Positions 16,701 to 24,422 of a DNA stretch of 64,000 bases are shown one piece after another. Within the stretch, counting starts at the first letter, position 1; every line of letters begins with the position of its first letter. The position numbers and the translations under genes are program-made. A model generated the notes under the pieces. That model saw nothing but the letters and a program-made list of their open reading frames with translations. It did no database searches and was not told where the DNA came from. This DNA is from Alistipes sp. ZOR0009 (GTDB lineage: Bacteria > Bacteroidota > Bacteroidia > Bacteroidales > ZOR0009): the NCBI RefSeq assembly GCF_000798815.1, contig NZ_JTLD01000033.1, positions 62,001-126,000 on the forward strand. Reading direction: 5' to 3'.

Positions 16701-16960
16701 AAATATTTTAGTTTTTGACAAAACGTCTTTAGGCGTGCTAAGTTCTCCTTTTTTCTTTAAAAAGGGAGTGTTTAACGAAAAATTAATACCATGATAGCTA
16801 TTGTGTGTCTCGCGTTGTTGAAGTATGTATGGTCATATCTTAACGGGGGAAATTGGCAGTTCGTCCAAAAAAGGATGTAATTAGTCGATTTCCTATTGAG
16901 GTATTGCAATTATAGGTTTAGTTTTGAACTATCAAATTTGTTGAACTTAATCGCCGTTAT

Positions 16961-17731
16961 ATGAAACATTCATGCTGTTCCCATTCCAATACGATGAAGA
17001 AGATTGTACTGGGCCTTACTCTTATTGCTGCAGGTATAATATTTATGCTCGATAAGATGAATCTTATTACGCCAGAAGTTAAAGATTGGCTTTTTACTTG
17101 GCCCATGCTTCTGATGGCTATAGGTGTTGTGAATTTATTTAGTAAGGACAGCTTTGTGGCCGGGCTAATTTTGATAATGGTAGGAGGCTTTTTCTTAATC
17201 CCCAAAATTATATTCTTCCCTTTCAACTTCTTTAGCATGTTTTGGCCTTTGCTGCTCATTGGTGCTGGTGTTTTGGTGATACTAAAGCATTCTTTTGGAA
17301 GAGCGCCAAGGGAACGTTATGACTACTTTAGGCATAGCAGAATGGGTGAAGATGGTGCTACAAATACTACGACTGCAACTCCGAATGTGGATGGATATGT
17401 TGAGGATTTCAACCTTTTTGGAGGGTCGAAGCGCAAAATGAATTCGAAGTTTAGAGGTGGTAAGTTTGTGAATATTTTTGGCGGGGCCGAGGTTGATTTG
17501 TCTCAGGCAATCATAGATGGCGACACAGCAATGATCGAGACCATTTGCGTGTTTGGCGGTGTCACCCTTTTTGTGCCTTCTGACTGGGAAGTTCATGTTG
17601 AGGTTGTTTCTATTCTTGGAGGATTTAGCGATAAGCGTAGCTACGTAAGAACAAGCGTTGGCGAAAACAAAAAAGTTCTTGTAGTTAAAGGTGTTTGCGT
17701 GTTTGGTGGTGGCGAAATAAAAAGTGTTTAA
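16961..17731 (+). CDS. LiaF-like membrane protein (LiaI/LiaF TM region plus C-terminal stress domain)
   Basis: 256 residues: a short Cys/His-rich start (CCSHSN), four hydrophobic helices between about 13 and 108 in a LiaI/DUF5668-like arrangement, a linker with ATNTTTATPN, and a C-terminal beta-rich domain. That domain repeats a Phe-Gly-Gly pattern (NLFGGSK, NIFGGAEVDLS, CVFGGVTLFVPSDWEVH, SILGGFSDKR, CVFGGGEIK), which is the fold of the cell-wall-active antibiotic response (LiaF C-terminal, DUF2154) family. LiaF represses a two-component kinase in Firmicutes. Here the next two genes, 10 and then -4 bases apart, encode a LytS-type kinase and LytTR regulator, so an analogous sensing role is inferred. 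The start could also be the internal ATG at 16994. Confidence 0.82.
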   Translation: MKHSCCSHSNTMKKIVLGLTLIAAGIIFMLDKMNLITPEVKDWLFTWPMLLMAIGVVNLFSKDSFVAGLILIMVGGFFLIPKIIFFPFNFFSMFWPLLLIGAGVLVILKHSFGRAPRERYDYFRHSRMGEDGATNTTTATPNVDGYVEDFNLFGGSKRKMNSKFRGGKFVNIFGGAEVDLSQAIIDGDTAMIETICVFGGVTLFVPSDWEVHVEVVSILGGFSDKRSYVRTSVGENKKVLVVKGVCVFGGGEIKSV

Positions 17732-17741
17732 ACCTTGCTAG

Positions 17742-18806
17742 ATGATTAGCCATCCACTTACAAACAATAAAGTTCTTGCATACGGGTATGTCATTATTTG
17801 GGCATTCATATTTACCTTGAATAGCTTTTTAGGGTATTTCTATGGCAATGCTCCTATTGCAGAGCTGCTAGGCGGAAATTTGATTTTCTGCTTAGTTTTT
17901 GCAATCCTTTCGCTTCCGTTATGGTATACCGTTAGCAGCTGCCGCGAGCAGCGTTCGTGGAGTGCTTTTATGCTGAACCATTTGGCAACTGCTGCTATAT
18001 TTATTGTGGTTTGGTTTAGCATAAGCTATAATGTTGATGTCTTTTTCTTCCCTAATGGAAAAACGGCGTCGATCCCTGTCGAAGATCATTTACCTTTTGT
18101 TGTTTTGCAGGGCGTTATGGGCTATACAATAGTTGTTATGGCCTACTATCTTCATATGTATGCCAACGATTTACGAAGTAAGCACGAAAAGGAAATGCAG
18201 CTACAGCGCTCTTTGAAGGAGGTTGAAATAAGTATGCTTCGTTCTCAAATCAATCCTCATTTCCTTTTTAATAGCCTAAACTCCATAAGTTCGCTAACAA
18301 TGGTTGATGCCGAGCGGGCACAAGAAATGGTTATAAAGTTGTCAGATTACATGCGCTATACCGTATCGCAAGAGAAATCGGTAATGGCAACACTCGGGAG
18401 AGAAATCGATAATATTCACCGTTATCTCGATATCGAGAAAACGAGGTTTGGTTCTAAGCTTCAGTACAAATTTGATATCGATGATGATTCTGTAGAGGCT
18501 GCCATTCCAGGGATGATTCTTCAGCCTCTCTACGAGAACGCCATCAAGCATGGAGTGTACGAAAGTACAGAGCCAATTTTGATCGAAACAAGGGCATTTA
18601 TGGATGACGATGTTTTAATTGTTTCCATAAAAAATAACTATCAGATTGGCGCACCAATGGTTGCAGGCGCCGGAATTGGACTCCGAAATATAGCAGAGCG
18701 GCTTAAACTTATTTACCAGAACGAAACGCTACTGCGCATAAAGAACGAAAATCAGCAATTTGAGGTTACGCTTATTATACCACCTGTAAAAAGTAGAGGC
18801 AAATGA
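17742..18806 (+). CDS. LytS/YehU-type sensor histidine kinase
   Basis: 354-residue membrane kinase. Four hydrophobic segments span roughly 12-32, 44-62, 80-97 and 117-138. A short coiled linker follows, then the His_kinase (PF06580) box LRSQINPHFLFNSLNSISS with the likely phospho-accepting H173. The ATPase part has YENAIKHGV (N-box) near 265 and the GIGLRNIAERL G-box near 312. No extracellular sensor domain is visible, so sensing probably occurs within the membrane or through the LiaF-like neighbour. The stop overlaps the regulator start by four bases (ATGA), showing coupling. Confidence 0.92.
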   Translation: MISHPLTNNKVLAYGYVIIWAFIFTLNSFLGYFYGNAPIAELLGGNLIFCLVFAILSLPLWYTVSSCREQRSWSAFMLNHLATAAIFIVVWFSISYNVDVFFFPNGKTASIPVEDHLPFVVLQGVMGYTIVVMAYYLHMYANDLRSKHEKEMQLQRSLKEVEISMLRSQINPHFLFNSLNSISSLTMVDAERAQEMVIKLSDYMRYTVSQEKSVMATLGREIDNIHRYLDIEKTRFGSKLQYKFDIDDDSVEAAIPGMILQPLYENAIKHGVYESTEPILIETRAFMDDDVLIVSIKNNYQIGAPMVAGAGIGLRNIAERLKLIYQNETLLRIKNENQQFEVTLIIPPVKSRGK

Positions 18807-19543
18807 TACGGGCGTTAATAGTAGATGATGAGGAGCCAGCAAGGTTACTGGTTCGTAAGTTTCTTTCCGATTTTACGGATGTTGAAATTGTAGGAGAGTG
18901 CGAAGATGGCCTTTCTGCCGCAAAGTGTATTAACGAGCACAGGCCTGAGATGATTTTCTTGGACGTTCAGATGCCGAAGATATCGGGATTTGAGTTGCTC
19001 GAAATTATAGAGCATAAACCGCATGTAATTTTTACAACAGCATACGATAGCTACGCGATCAAGGCATTCGACGAAAATGCTGTAGATTACCTTTTGAAGC
19101 CGTTCTCTCGCGAGCGATTCGCCGAAGCGGTTCGTAAGGTAATGGCTCGTATTTCCAACCAGATTGATCAGAACTATAGCGAGGTGATTGCCTTGGCTGA
19201 GGGGAAAACGGAAATTTTACAGCGTATTGCGGTAAAATCGGGCAGCCGTATAGAGGTTATACCTGTTAGTGGGGTTATATTTTTGGAATCGGAAGGCGAT
19301 TACGTGGTAATCCACACGAAGGAGGGGCGATTCTTAAAGGAAAAGACGATGAAGTATTTCGAGCAGCATCTGGATCCTAATACATTTATTCGTATCCATC
19401 GTTCGTATATCATAAACGTAAATGAAATTAGCCGAATAGAGCTGTTTGAAAAGGAAAGCTACCTTATTAAGCTCAAAAATGGCGCACAGGTTAAGGCAAG
19501 CAATGCGGGATATAAGGCCCTGAAGGAGATGCTTAATATATAG
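18803..19543 (+). CDS. LytTR-family response regulator
   Basis: 246 residues. The receiver domain has VDDEEPAR (acidic pocket at 8-10), the phospho-acceptor D54 in IFLDVQMP, T79 in FTTA and K99 in YLLKPF. The LytTR DNA-binding domain covers about 140-243, with IFLESEGDYVVIHTKEG and the typical FIRIHRSYIINVNEI stretch. It is the partner of the kinase at 17742. LytTR proteins usually bind pairs of short direct repeats; I did not find a convincing pair here. Followed by a terminator at 19551. Confidence 0.94.
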   Translation: MIRALIVDDEEPARLLVRKFLSDFTDVEIVGECEDGLSAAKCINEHRPEMIFLDVQMPKISGFELLEIIEHKPHVIFTTAYDSYAIKAFDENAVDYLLKPFSRERFAEAVRKVMARISNQIDQNYSEVIALAEGKTEILQRIAVKSGSRIEVIPVSGVIFLESEGDYVVIHTKEGRFLKEKTMKYFEQHLDPNTFIRIHRSYIINVNEISRIELFEKESYLIKLKNGAQVKASNAGYKALKEMLNI

Positions 19544-19550
19544 AAAGAAA

Positions 19551-19579
19551 TGCGGAGCTTGTCTCCGCTTTTCTTTTAT
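19551..19579 (+). terminator. terminator of the LiaF-kinase-regulator operon
   Basis: GCGGAG pairs with CTCCGC around CTTGT, followed by TTTTCTTTTATT. Confidence 0.88.
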
Positions 19580-19582
19580 TCC

Positions 19583-20014
19583 TTAAAATTTAGGGAGAAA
19601 TGACAGGTAAGCTCCGACTAATATTATGGGATAAACTATAAGAATAATAATAGAGAGAAGTCCAAATGAAATAAACATTCGCTTTAGATGCCTAAAAGCC
19701 TTTTCTGCTCGCTCTGTGGATTCTTGAGCAATCGCTTTTTTTGTATGTGCCGAAAATCGAGCTAAATGGTAAACTGGGATAAGGTACAGAACACCAACTA
19801 TTAGGTAAAAGCCTAAGATTAGCTCTCCTGGAACAGAATAGTATGGTGACATTAGGCTAAACGAGCTGCCTACAAAGGCTCCAATAGCCAGTATTACCAC
19901 GATAACTAAAAATCCAACAGCTGATAGAAAAAGAGTCCACCTACGAGTTACCTCTAGGTGCTGTAGAGTTTGACGATTAAGCCATACTCCCTGTTTTTTC
20001 TGGGTGTCTTCCAT
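19583..20014 (-). CDS. small membrane protein, possibly DUF5362 family
   Basis: 143 residues with about three hydrophobic helices (near 27-50, 62-85 and 113-136). The segment LARFSAHTKKAIAQES near 84-99 between helices resembles the Bacteroidota family DUF5362, but that match is from memory. No enzymatic motif or signal peptide. It is convergent with the LytTR operon and sits downstream of the NCS2 permease terminator, so it is probably its own unit. Function unknown. Confidence 0.65.
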   Translation of the reverse strand: MEDTQKKQGVWLNRQTLQHLEVTRRWTLFLSAVGFLVIVVILAIGAFVGSSFSLMSPYYSVPGELILGFYLIVGVLYLIPVYHLARFSAHTKKAIAQESTERAEKAFRHLKRMFISFGLLSIIILIVYPIILVGAYLSFLPKF

Positions 20015-20092
20015 ATTTATACCTGTTACTAGTAGGGTAATGCTGGCTGCTAATTTATAAGATTTTTAGATGTATGGTTCGTTTTTAAACGC

Positions 20093-20121
20093 AAAAAGGC
20101 TACCCGTTTAGGTAGCCTTTT
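20093..20121 (-). terminator. terminator of the NCS2 permease gene
   Basis: AAAAGGCTACC pairs with GGTAGCCTTTT around CGTTTA, with the A tract giving a T run on the minus strand. Confidence 0.9.
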
Positions 20122-20140
20122 GATATATTCTTGTATAATT

Positions 20141-21517
20141 CTAATGTTCGGCCAAGAAAATGTAGCGGACAACGACTAGCACAAAAAGGATGTACATCAT
20201 CCAGTGTACCTGTTTCCATTTACCGGTGCAAACTTTTAATGCAGTGTAGAAAACGATACCTGCTGCAATACCGTTGGCGATATTGTAGGTGAAAGGCATC
20301 ATAATAAAGGTAATGAAGGCAGGAAATCCTTCGGTAAAGTCGTTAAAGTCGATTTCTTTAATGCTCGATACCATAAGCAAACCAACAATGATAAGTGCTG
20401 GTGCGGTTGCGGCGCTAGGAATAAGTAGCGCAAGAGGGGCTAGCACTAGGGCTAAAAGAAAAAGAACCCCAGTTGTTACGGCGGTAAGCCCCGTTCTTCC
20501 TCCTTCGCCAATACCTGCAGCGCTTTCTACGTAAGCAGTAATGGTTGATGTTCCTAAGAATGCACCAAACGATACCCCAAAAGCATCAACGAGCATTGCC
20601 TTGCCAATTTTGGGCGAGTTACCCTTCTCGTCTATCAGGTTGGCCTTGCGGGCTGTACCTACAAGCGTTCCGAAGGTGTCGAATAGCTCCACAAAGGTGA
20701 AGGTAAATACGACGGTCCAAATACCCATGTTGAGGGCAGCCTTAATATCGAGCGCACCTACTGCTAGGTTCGAGAAGTCGGGTAGCGCAAATGGGGTAAA
20801 GTTTTCAGGAATTTGAGTTACGCCCATTGGAATTCCGATGAGGGTAGTGGCTATAATTCCGATAAGCAGCGATCCCTTTACGCGAAGCGCCATAAGCAGC
20901 ACCGAGATAAACAGCCCGATGATGGCTAGCGACATGGCTGGATTGCTGAAGTTGCCCAACCCGATGTTCCACTCGAAGAACTTAAGCGTGGCGGGCATGT
21001 TCGGAGCAGCCGTAATTTGTTGTATGGTTGGAGGGATAAGCGACGCTTTTACCACCATAATTTCGGAAAGCTTAATTCCGATTACAGTAATAAATAGACC
21101 AATACCCACGGTAATGGCCACCTTTAGCGAGTTGGGAACGGCCACCACCAGCAGCTGGCGAACTTTGGTAACCGTAAGGATGATGAAAATAATCCCCGAA
21201 ATGAATACGGCACCAAGGGCAGCTTGCCAAGGCATTCCTACGCCCTGTACGGCGATAGCTGCAAAAAAGGCGTTAAGTCCCATACCAGGAGCAAGGGCAA
21301 TAGGGAAGTTGGCTACAAGTCCCATTGCGATGGATACGACTCCTGCCGCTACAGCGGTTGCAAAGAAAATGGCGTTGGGGTGCATCCCAGTTCCCGAAAG
21401 GATGTTCGGATTAAGAAAAAGGATGTAAGCCATGGTAACAAACGTGGTGATCCCCGCAACGATTTCGGTTTTCACGTTTGTGTTTTGCGCCTTAAGCTTA
21501 AATAATTTCTCCAACAT
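20141..21517 (-). CDS. NCS2-family purine (adenine/guanine/hypoxanthine) permease
   Basis: 458-residue inner-membrane transporter of about 14 segments. The N-terminal half has ETEIVAGITTFVTMAYILFLNP-like sequence (VAGITTFVTMAYILFLNPNI, about 20-39). Other AzgA/PbuG hallmarks are ALAPGMGLNAFFAA near 74-87, FTFVELFDTFGTLVGTA near 271-287 and GTSTITAYVESAAGIGEGGRTG-like residues (about 320-341), the substrate-binding helix 10 region. It imports purine bases by proton symport. It starts 12 bases after the DEAD-box helicase stop, so the two are probably co-transcribed; there is no room for a purine riboswitch between them. Confidence 0.92.
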   Translation of the reverse strand: MLEKLFKLKAQNTNVKTEIVAGITTFVTMAYILFLNPNILSGTGMHPNAIFFATAVAAGVVSIAMGLVANFPIALAPGMGLNAFFAAIAVQGVGMPWQAALGAVFISGIIFIILTVTKVRQLLVVAVPNSLKVAITVGIGLFITVIGIKLSEIMVVKASLIPPTIQQITAAPNMPATLKFFEWNIGLGNFSNPAMSLAIIGLFISVLLMALRVKGSLLIGIIATTLIGIPMGVTQIPENFTPFALPDFSNLAVGALDIKAALNMGIWTVVFTFTFVELFDTFGTLVGTARKANLIDEKGNSPKIGKAMLVDAFGVSFGAFLGTSTITAYVESAAGIGEGGRTGLTAVTTGVLFLLALVLAPLALLIPSAATAPALIIVGLLMVSSIKEIDFNDFTEGFPAFITFIMMPFTYNIANGIAAGIVFYTALKVCTGKWKQVHWMMYILFVLVVVRYIFLAEH

Positions 21518-21529
21518 AAGTGTTAGGGT

Positions 21530-22654
21530 TTATAAGTGATAACGGTATTGATAAATCTTGGTTCCAAGAAACTTCTCTATCAGGTCCAGCTGGCGCCTTT
21601 CCTTTTTGCTGACAAAGGTCATGGCCACGCCGTCGGCTTGGGCGCGGGCGGTACGGCCTACACGGTGCACGTAGTCTTCCGGATCGTGGGGCACATCGAA
21701 GTTTACCACTAGGTCGATATTCTCCACGTCAATACCGCGGGCGATGATGTCGGTGGCCACCAGCAGCTGCAGCTCGCGCGAGCGGAAGCGAAGCATTACC
21801 GCCTCGCGCTCCTTCTGCTCGAGGTCGGAGTGGATGGCACCAACGTTCATGTGTGCCGCCTTAAGCGTCTTTTCGATCTGCTTTACTTTTGACTTGGTGG
21901 AGGAGAAGATGACTACGCTTTTGATGTCGGTTTTACCTTGTAGCAGCTTGAGGAGGATGCTGTACTTTTCGGGGTCTTCGGCCATGCATACGGCCTGTAG
22001 AATATTTTCGGCGGGTTTGGAGGTCGACAGGTTGATCTCGACGGGGTTGTTTAAGATCTTCTTGGCCAGCTTGCGAATCTTGTCGGGCATGGTGGCCGAA
22101 AACATGACGGTTTGCCTTTTGGCCGGCAGCTTGGCGGCGATGGCGGTGATGTCTTCCTGAAATCCCATGTCGAGCATTCGGTCGGCCTCGTCGAGGATGA
22201 AGTGCTCAATCCCATCCAGCTTAAAGTAGTCGAAGTTGAGGTGGGTGATCAGCCGGCCCGGGGTGGCGATGATGATGTCGGCGCCGTTAATCAGGGCGGC
22301 CTTCTGGGTCTCCCACAGCATCGAGTCGTTTCCGCCGTACACGGCCACCGAGGTGGCGGGGGTGAAGTAGCTGAAGCCCATTATCTGCTGGTCTATCTGT
22401 ATGGCCAGCTCGCGGGTGGGGACTAAGATGAGCGTGGTGGCCTTGTTGTGGCTCTGCCTGTTGGCGAGCTTATGTATGACGGGGAGTACGAAGGCGGCCG
22501 TTTTTCCTGTTCCTGTTTGCGCGCAGGCTATAAGGTCTTTGTCGTCGAGTATTACCGGTATAGCTAGCTCTTGAACGGGGGTAGGCTTCGTAATGTTCAT
22601 GGCATCTAGCCCCTCTAAAACGCCGCTACTTAAATTTAGTTCGTTAAACTCCAA
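21530..22654 (-). CDS. DEAD-box RNA helicase (RhlE-like, short C-terminus)
   Basis: 374-residue ATP-dependent RNA helicase core. Motifs in order: Q motif PTPVQELAIP (about 23-32), I AQTGTGKT, Ia PTRELAIQ, Ib TPGRL, II DEAD, III SAT, V ATDIIARGID and VI HRVGRTARA. The protein stops just after motif VI, with only a short YRYHL tail, so there is no basic C-terminal extension. The start is a TTG at 22654; the upstream conserved Phe (EFNELNLS) expected about 17 residues before the Q motif supports it over the internal ATG at 22600. The gene is unusually GC-rich at third positions compared with the 30-46 kb genes. Leads the helicase-permease pair. Confidence 0.93.
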   Translation of the reverse strand: MEFNELNLSSGVLEGLDAMNITKPTPVQELAIPVILDDKDLIACAQTGTGKTAAFVLPVIHKLANRQSHNKATTLILVPTRELAIQIDQQIMGFSYFTPATSVAVYGGNDSMLWETQKAALINGADIIIATPGRLITHLNFDYFKLDGIEHFILDEADRMLDMGFQEDITAIAAKLPAKRQTVMFSATMPDKIRKLAKKILNNPVEINLSTSKPAENILQAVCMAEDPEKYSILLKLLQGKTDIKSVVIFSSTKSKVKQIEKTLKAAHMNVGAIHSDLEQKEREAVMLRFRSRELQLLVATDIIARGIDVENIDLVVNFDVPHDPEDYVHRVGRTARAQADGVAMTFVSKKERRQLDLIEKFLGTKIYQYRYHL

Positions 22655-22857
22655 GTTCTGTAGTATTTAGTTATCCGCAAAAATAGGAATAAATGTAGTA
22701 CGTACGACATCACACGTGAGCTATTGTTTTACCATGTTGCTCATATCCCCCCTTAAAATGCGGAGGTTGGCGTTTGCGGGCGCCATTTTTTTGTGGCAGG
22801 GGCGGCTGGGACAGGGGGCAACGGCCGATTTGCGGCGCACGGGGTGCTGGCTGGGAT
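22655..22857. other. gene-free part of the helicase upstream region
   Basis: About 200 bases holding the helicase promoter on the minus strand. I see no exact TAnnTTTG here. The right half is GC-rich and low in structure except for the terminator that follows. Confidence 0.4.
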
Positions 22858-22898
22858 AAAAAAAGGGGGAGGATACGCCCTTGCGCGCCATCCTCCCA
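22858..22898 (-). terminator. terminator of the DUF6261-like gene
   Basis: GGGGAGGAT (22866) pairs with ATCCTCCC (22890); minus-strand reading ends in a run of Ts (A tract 22858-22864). A second dyad, AGCCCAC with GTGGGCT (22906-22937), lies closer to the stop. Confidence 0.85.
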
Positions 22899-22969
22899 AA
22901 AGATCAGCCCACCGCTTTCGTCCGGAAGGAGTGGGCTGTGGCTGTTGGAATATAAAGGAATATTGAGTT

Positions 22970-23677
22970 CTACTGCTTGTCGGCGGGGTTACCGTCCTGG
23001 TACTTTTGCCTGATGGTTAGGAACCGGCTGAAGATTTGCTGCTGCAGCGAGCGCCACTCGGGCTTGCCGCTAAACTCGGCGTTGTATAGCACGAAGTCGT
23101 AGTAGCGGTTGATCGATTTTTCCATCTTACGGCGCAGCGTGGAGGCCGATAGGCTGTTGCGGAAGTCGGCAACGTCGGCCTCGCGCTGGTTCCACTCCTG
23201 CGTAAACTCGGCCTCGGCGGCCTTGAGCTCCGCCACGTACGGCTCCAGGCCGAGGTCCTTCGCCAGGGCGGCGTTGTCCGGCTCGTCGAGCAGGGCGGTT
23301 AGCATTCTAATTTCGGTTGACTCCTGGGTGTTGGGTAGCGGCTGGATGCCCGTAAACTTGTCCAAGCGCAGGCTCAGCGTTTCGGCCTTGCGGGCGATAT
23401 CGGGGTTGGGCGAGTAGGTTAGCCCGTCTACCACCCGGAATATTCCCGACGCGGCCCTGTCCCTACGCTTGTCGGCCAGCACCACCTTGGGCGAGCTTTC
23501 GCTGCTCTTATCGCGCGTTAGGCTACCCTGATATTCGGTGTGGTTGGCCGCAAAGGTGGTGTAGGTTTCGTGGCTTTTTGCCTCGGGGATAGTACACTTT
23601 CCTGCTTCCTCTACAATAACGCGGCATACGCTGCTAATGTCGGCTACCGCAAAATGTGTCATGTTGAGCTTTCCCAT
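22970..23677 (-). CDS. DUF6261-like protein of unknown function
   Basis: 235-residue soluble protein, mostly helical in appearance, with many charged residues and no signal peptide. Segments LADKRRDRAASGIFRVVDGL (about 67-86) and MEKSINRYYDFVLYNAE (about 185-201) recall the Bacteroidota DUF6261 family, which I recognise only loosely. G+C is high, about that of the helicase and nucleotidase genes around it. Immediately upstream (23735-24002), in its 5' region, lies repeat array 3, whose hairpins would precede this gene on the minus strand. Role unknown; the closeness to the array is the notable point. Confidence 0.65.
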   Translation of the reverse strand: MGKLNMTHFAVADISSVCRVIVEEAGKCTIPEAKSHETYTTFAANHTEYQGSLTRDKSSESSPKVVLADKRRDRAASGIFRVVDGLTYSPNPDIARKAETLSLRLDKFTGIQPLPNTQESTEIRMLTALLDEPDNAALAKDLGLEPYVAELKAAEAEFTQEWNQREADVADFRNSLSASTLRRKMEKSINRYYDFVLYNAEFSGKPEWRSLQQQIFSRFLTIRQKYQDGNPADKQ

Positions 23678-23734
23678 GGCGAGTCGTTTTTAGTTCGTTC
23701 TATTCTTTTTGCTATTTCATTAGAGAGGCCTAAC

Positions 23735-24002
23735 CCCGACGCTGCCGTCGGATACCCCGTTCGTGCTGCTGCTCGCTTCCGACCGCAGTCGGAGGCTCTT
23801 CGTGATGCCTTTTTCTACCTCCGACCGCAGTCGGAAGCGCTTTGGGGTGCCTTGAGCTACCTCCGACTACGGTCGGACGTGCTTTTCGATCCAAAGGGTA
23901 CTTCCGGTCGTAGTCGGAAGCACAATGGGGCATCGGTTGGTACCTCCGACTGCTGTCGGAAGCACTTTATGGGTGCCGTTGGTACGTCCGACTGTAATCG
24001 GA
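23735..24002. repeat. repeat array 3: seven palindromes at 42-bp spacing
   Basis: A dyad of the form TCCGAC-NNNN-GTCGGA occurs at 23778, 23820, 23862, 23903, 23945 and 23987, with a weaker first copy at 23735. Steps are 43, 42, 42, 41, 42, 42. The four-base centres differ (CGCA, CGCA, TACG, CGTA, TGCT, TGTA) while the stem is kept; the copy at 23903 changes stem bases to TCCGGT but retains G-T wobble pairing. The 26 bases between dyads are also related (GC, CTTT, GGG, GCC and TACC blocks), so the whole 42-bp unit is the repeat. It lies between divergent genes: the DUF6261-like gene and the YjjG-type gene. Confidence 0.95.
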
Positions 24003-24408
24003 CGGCCTACATCGGCCTCCTTGCTCAAATGTTTTTAGGGAGGAGTACTGCTCTACCATCACAGCACCACGGTTGTTGTTGGGAACGCCTTCACTTTACA
24101 TATTCTCACGGATGTTGGGCAACATCGCTTTCCTGGTTCCTCTACTGGTGCTATCCTTACTGCACGTTGCGATACTCTTCGCATGGCGTATACTTCGCCG
24201 GTCCTTTTACTTCGCGGTAATCTTCTTGGTGTTAGCGGACTTTAACGGTGTGAATATAGCTAATTAAAATTAACAAACAAATTTTTACGGATAAATATTT
24301 GGCGCAAGGCGGCCGGAGGCCTCGTGTTGAGGATGTATTGGGGGTGGGGGATGGCGGATGCTGGCCGCAAAAAGGGGCGGTTGGATGATGAAAATTCGGC
24401 AAATAGCC
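24003..24408. other. gene-poor interval between array 3 and the YjjG-type gene
   Basis: About 400 bases without a secure gene. A short hydrophobic frame (ATG 24112 to stop 24267, about 51 residues, two possible helices) is open on the plus strand but has no ribosome site or recognisable family. CTTCGC recurs at 24177, 24193 and 24210. I do not call a gene. Confidence 0.45.
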
Positions 24409-24416
24409 TAAATTTG
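24409..24416 (+). promoter_or_regulatory. Bacteroidota -7 element for the YjjG-type gene
   Basis: TAAATTTG fits TAnnTTTG and ends only 6 bases before the ATG at 24423, so the transcript is probably nearly leaderless or translation begins at the ATG at 24447. Confidence 0.5.
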
Positions 24417-24422
24417 CGCCCT

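Noticed and set aside
21518-21529. Purine riboswitch ahead of the NCS2 permease
   Set aside because: Only 12 bases separate it from the helicase stop.
23735-24004. CRISPR array
   Set aside because: The sequences between the dyads are themselves related to one another and no cas genes are present.
23540-24220. Plus-strand ORF of 226 codons across array 3
   Set aside because: Starts inside the antisense of the DUF6261-like gene and runs through repeats; no family features.
24112-24267. Possible 51-residue hydrophobic small protein
   Set aside because: No ribosome site, promoter or homology; could be chance in a GC-rich gap.
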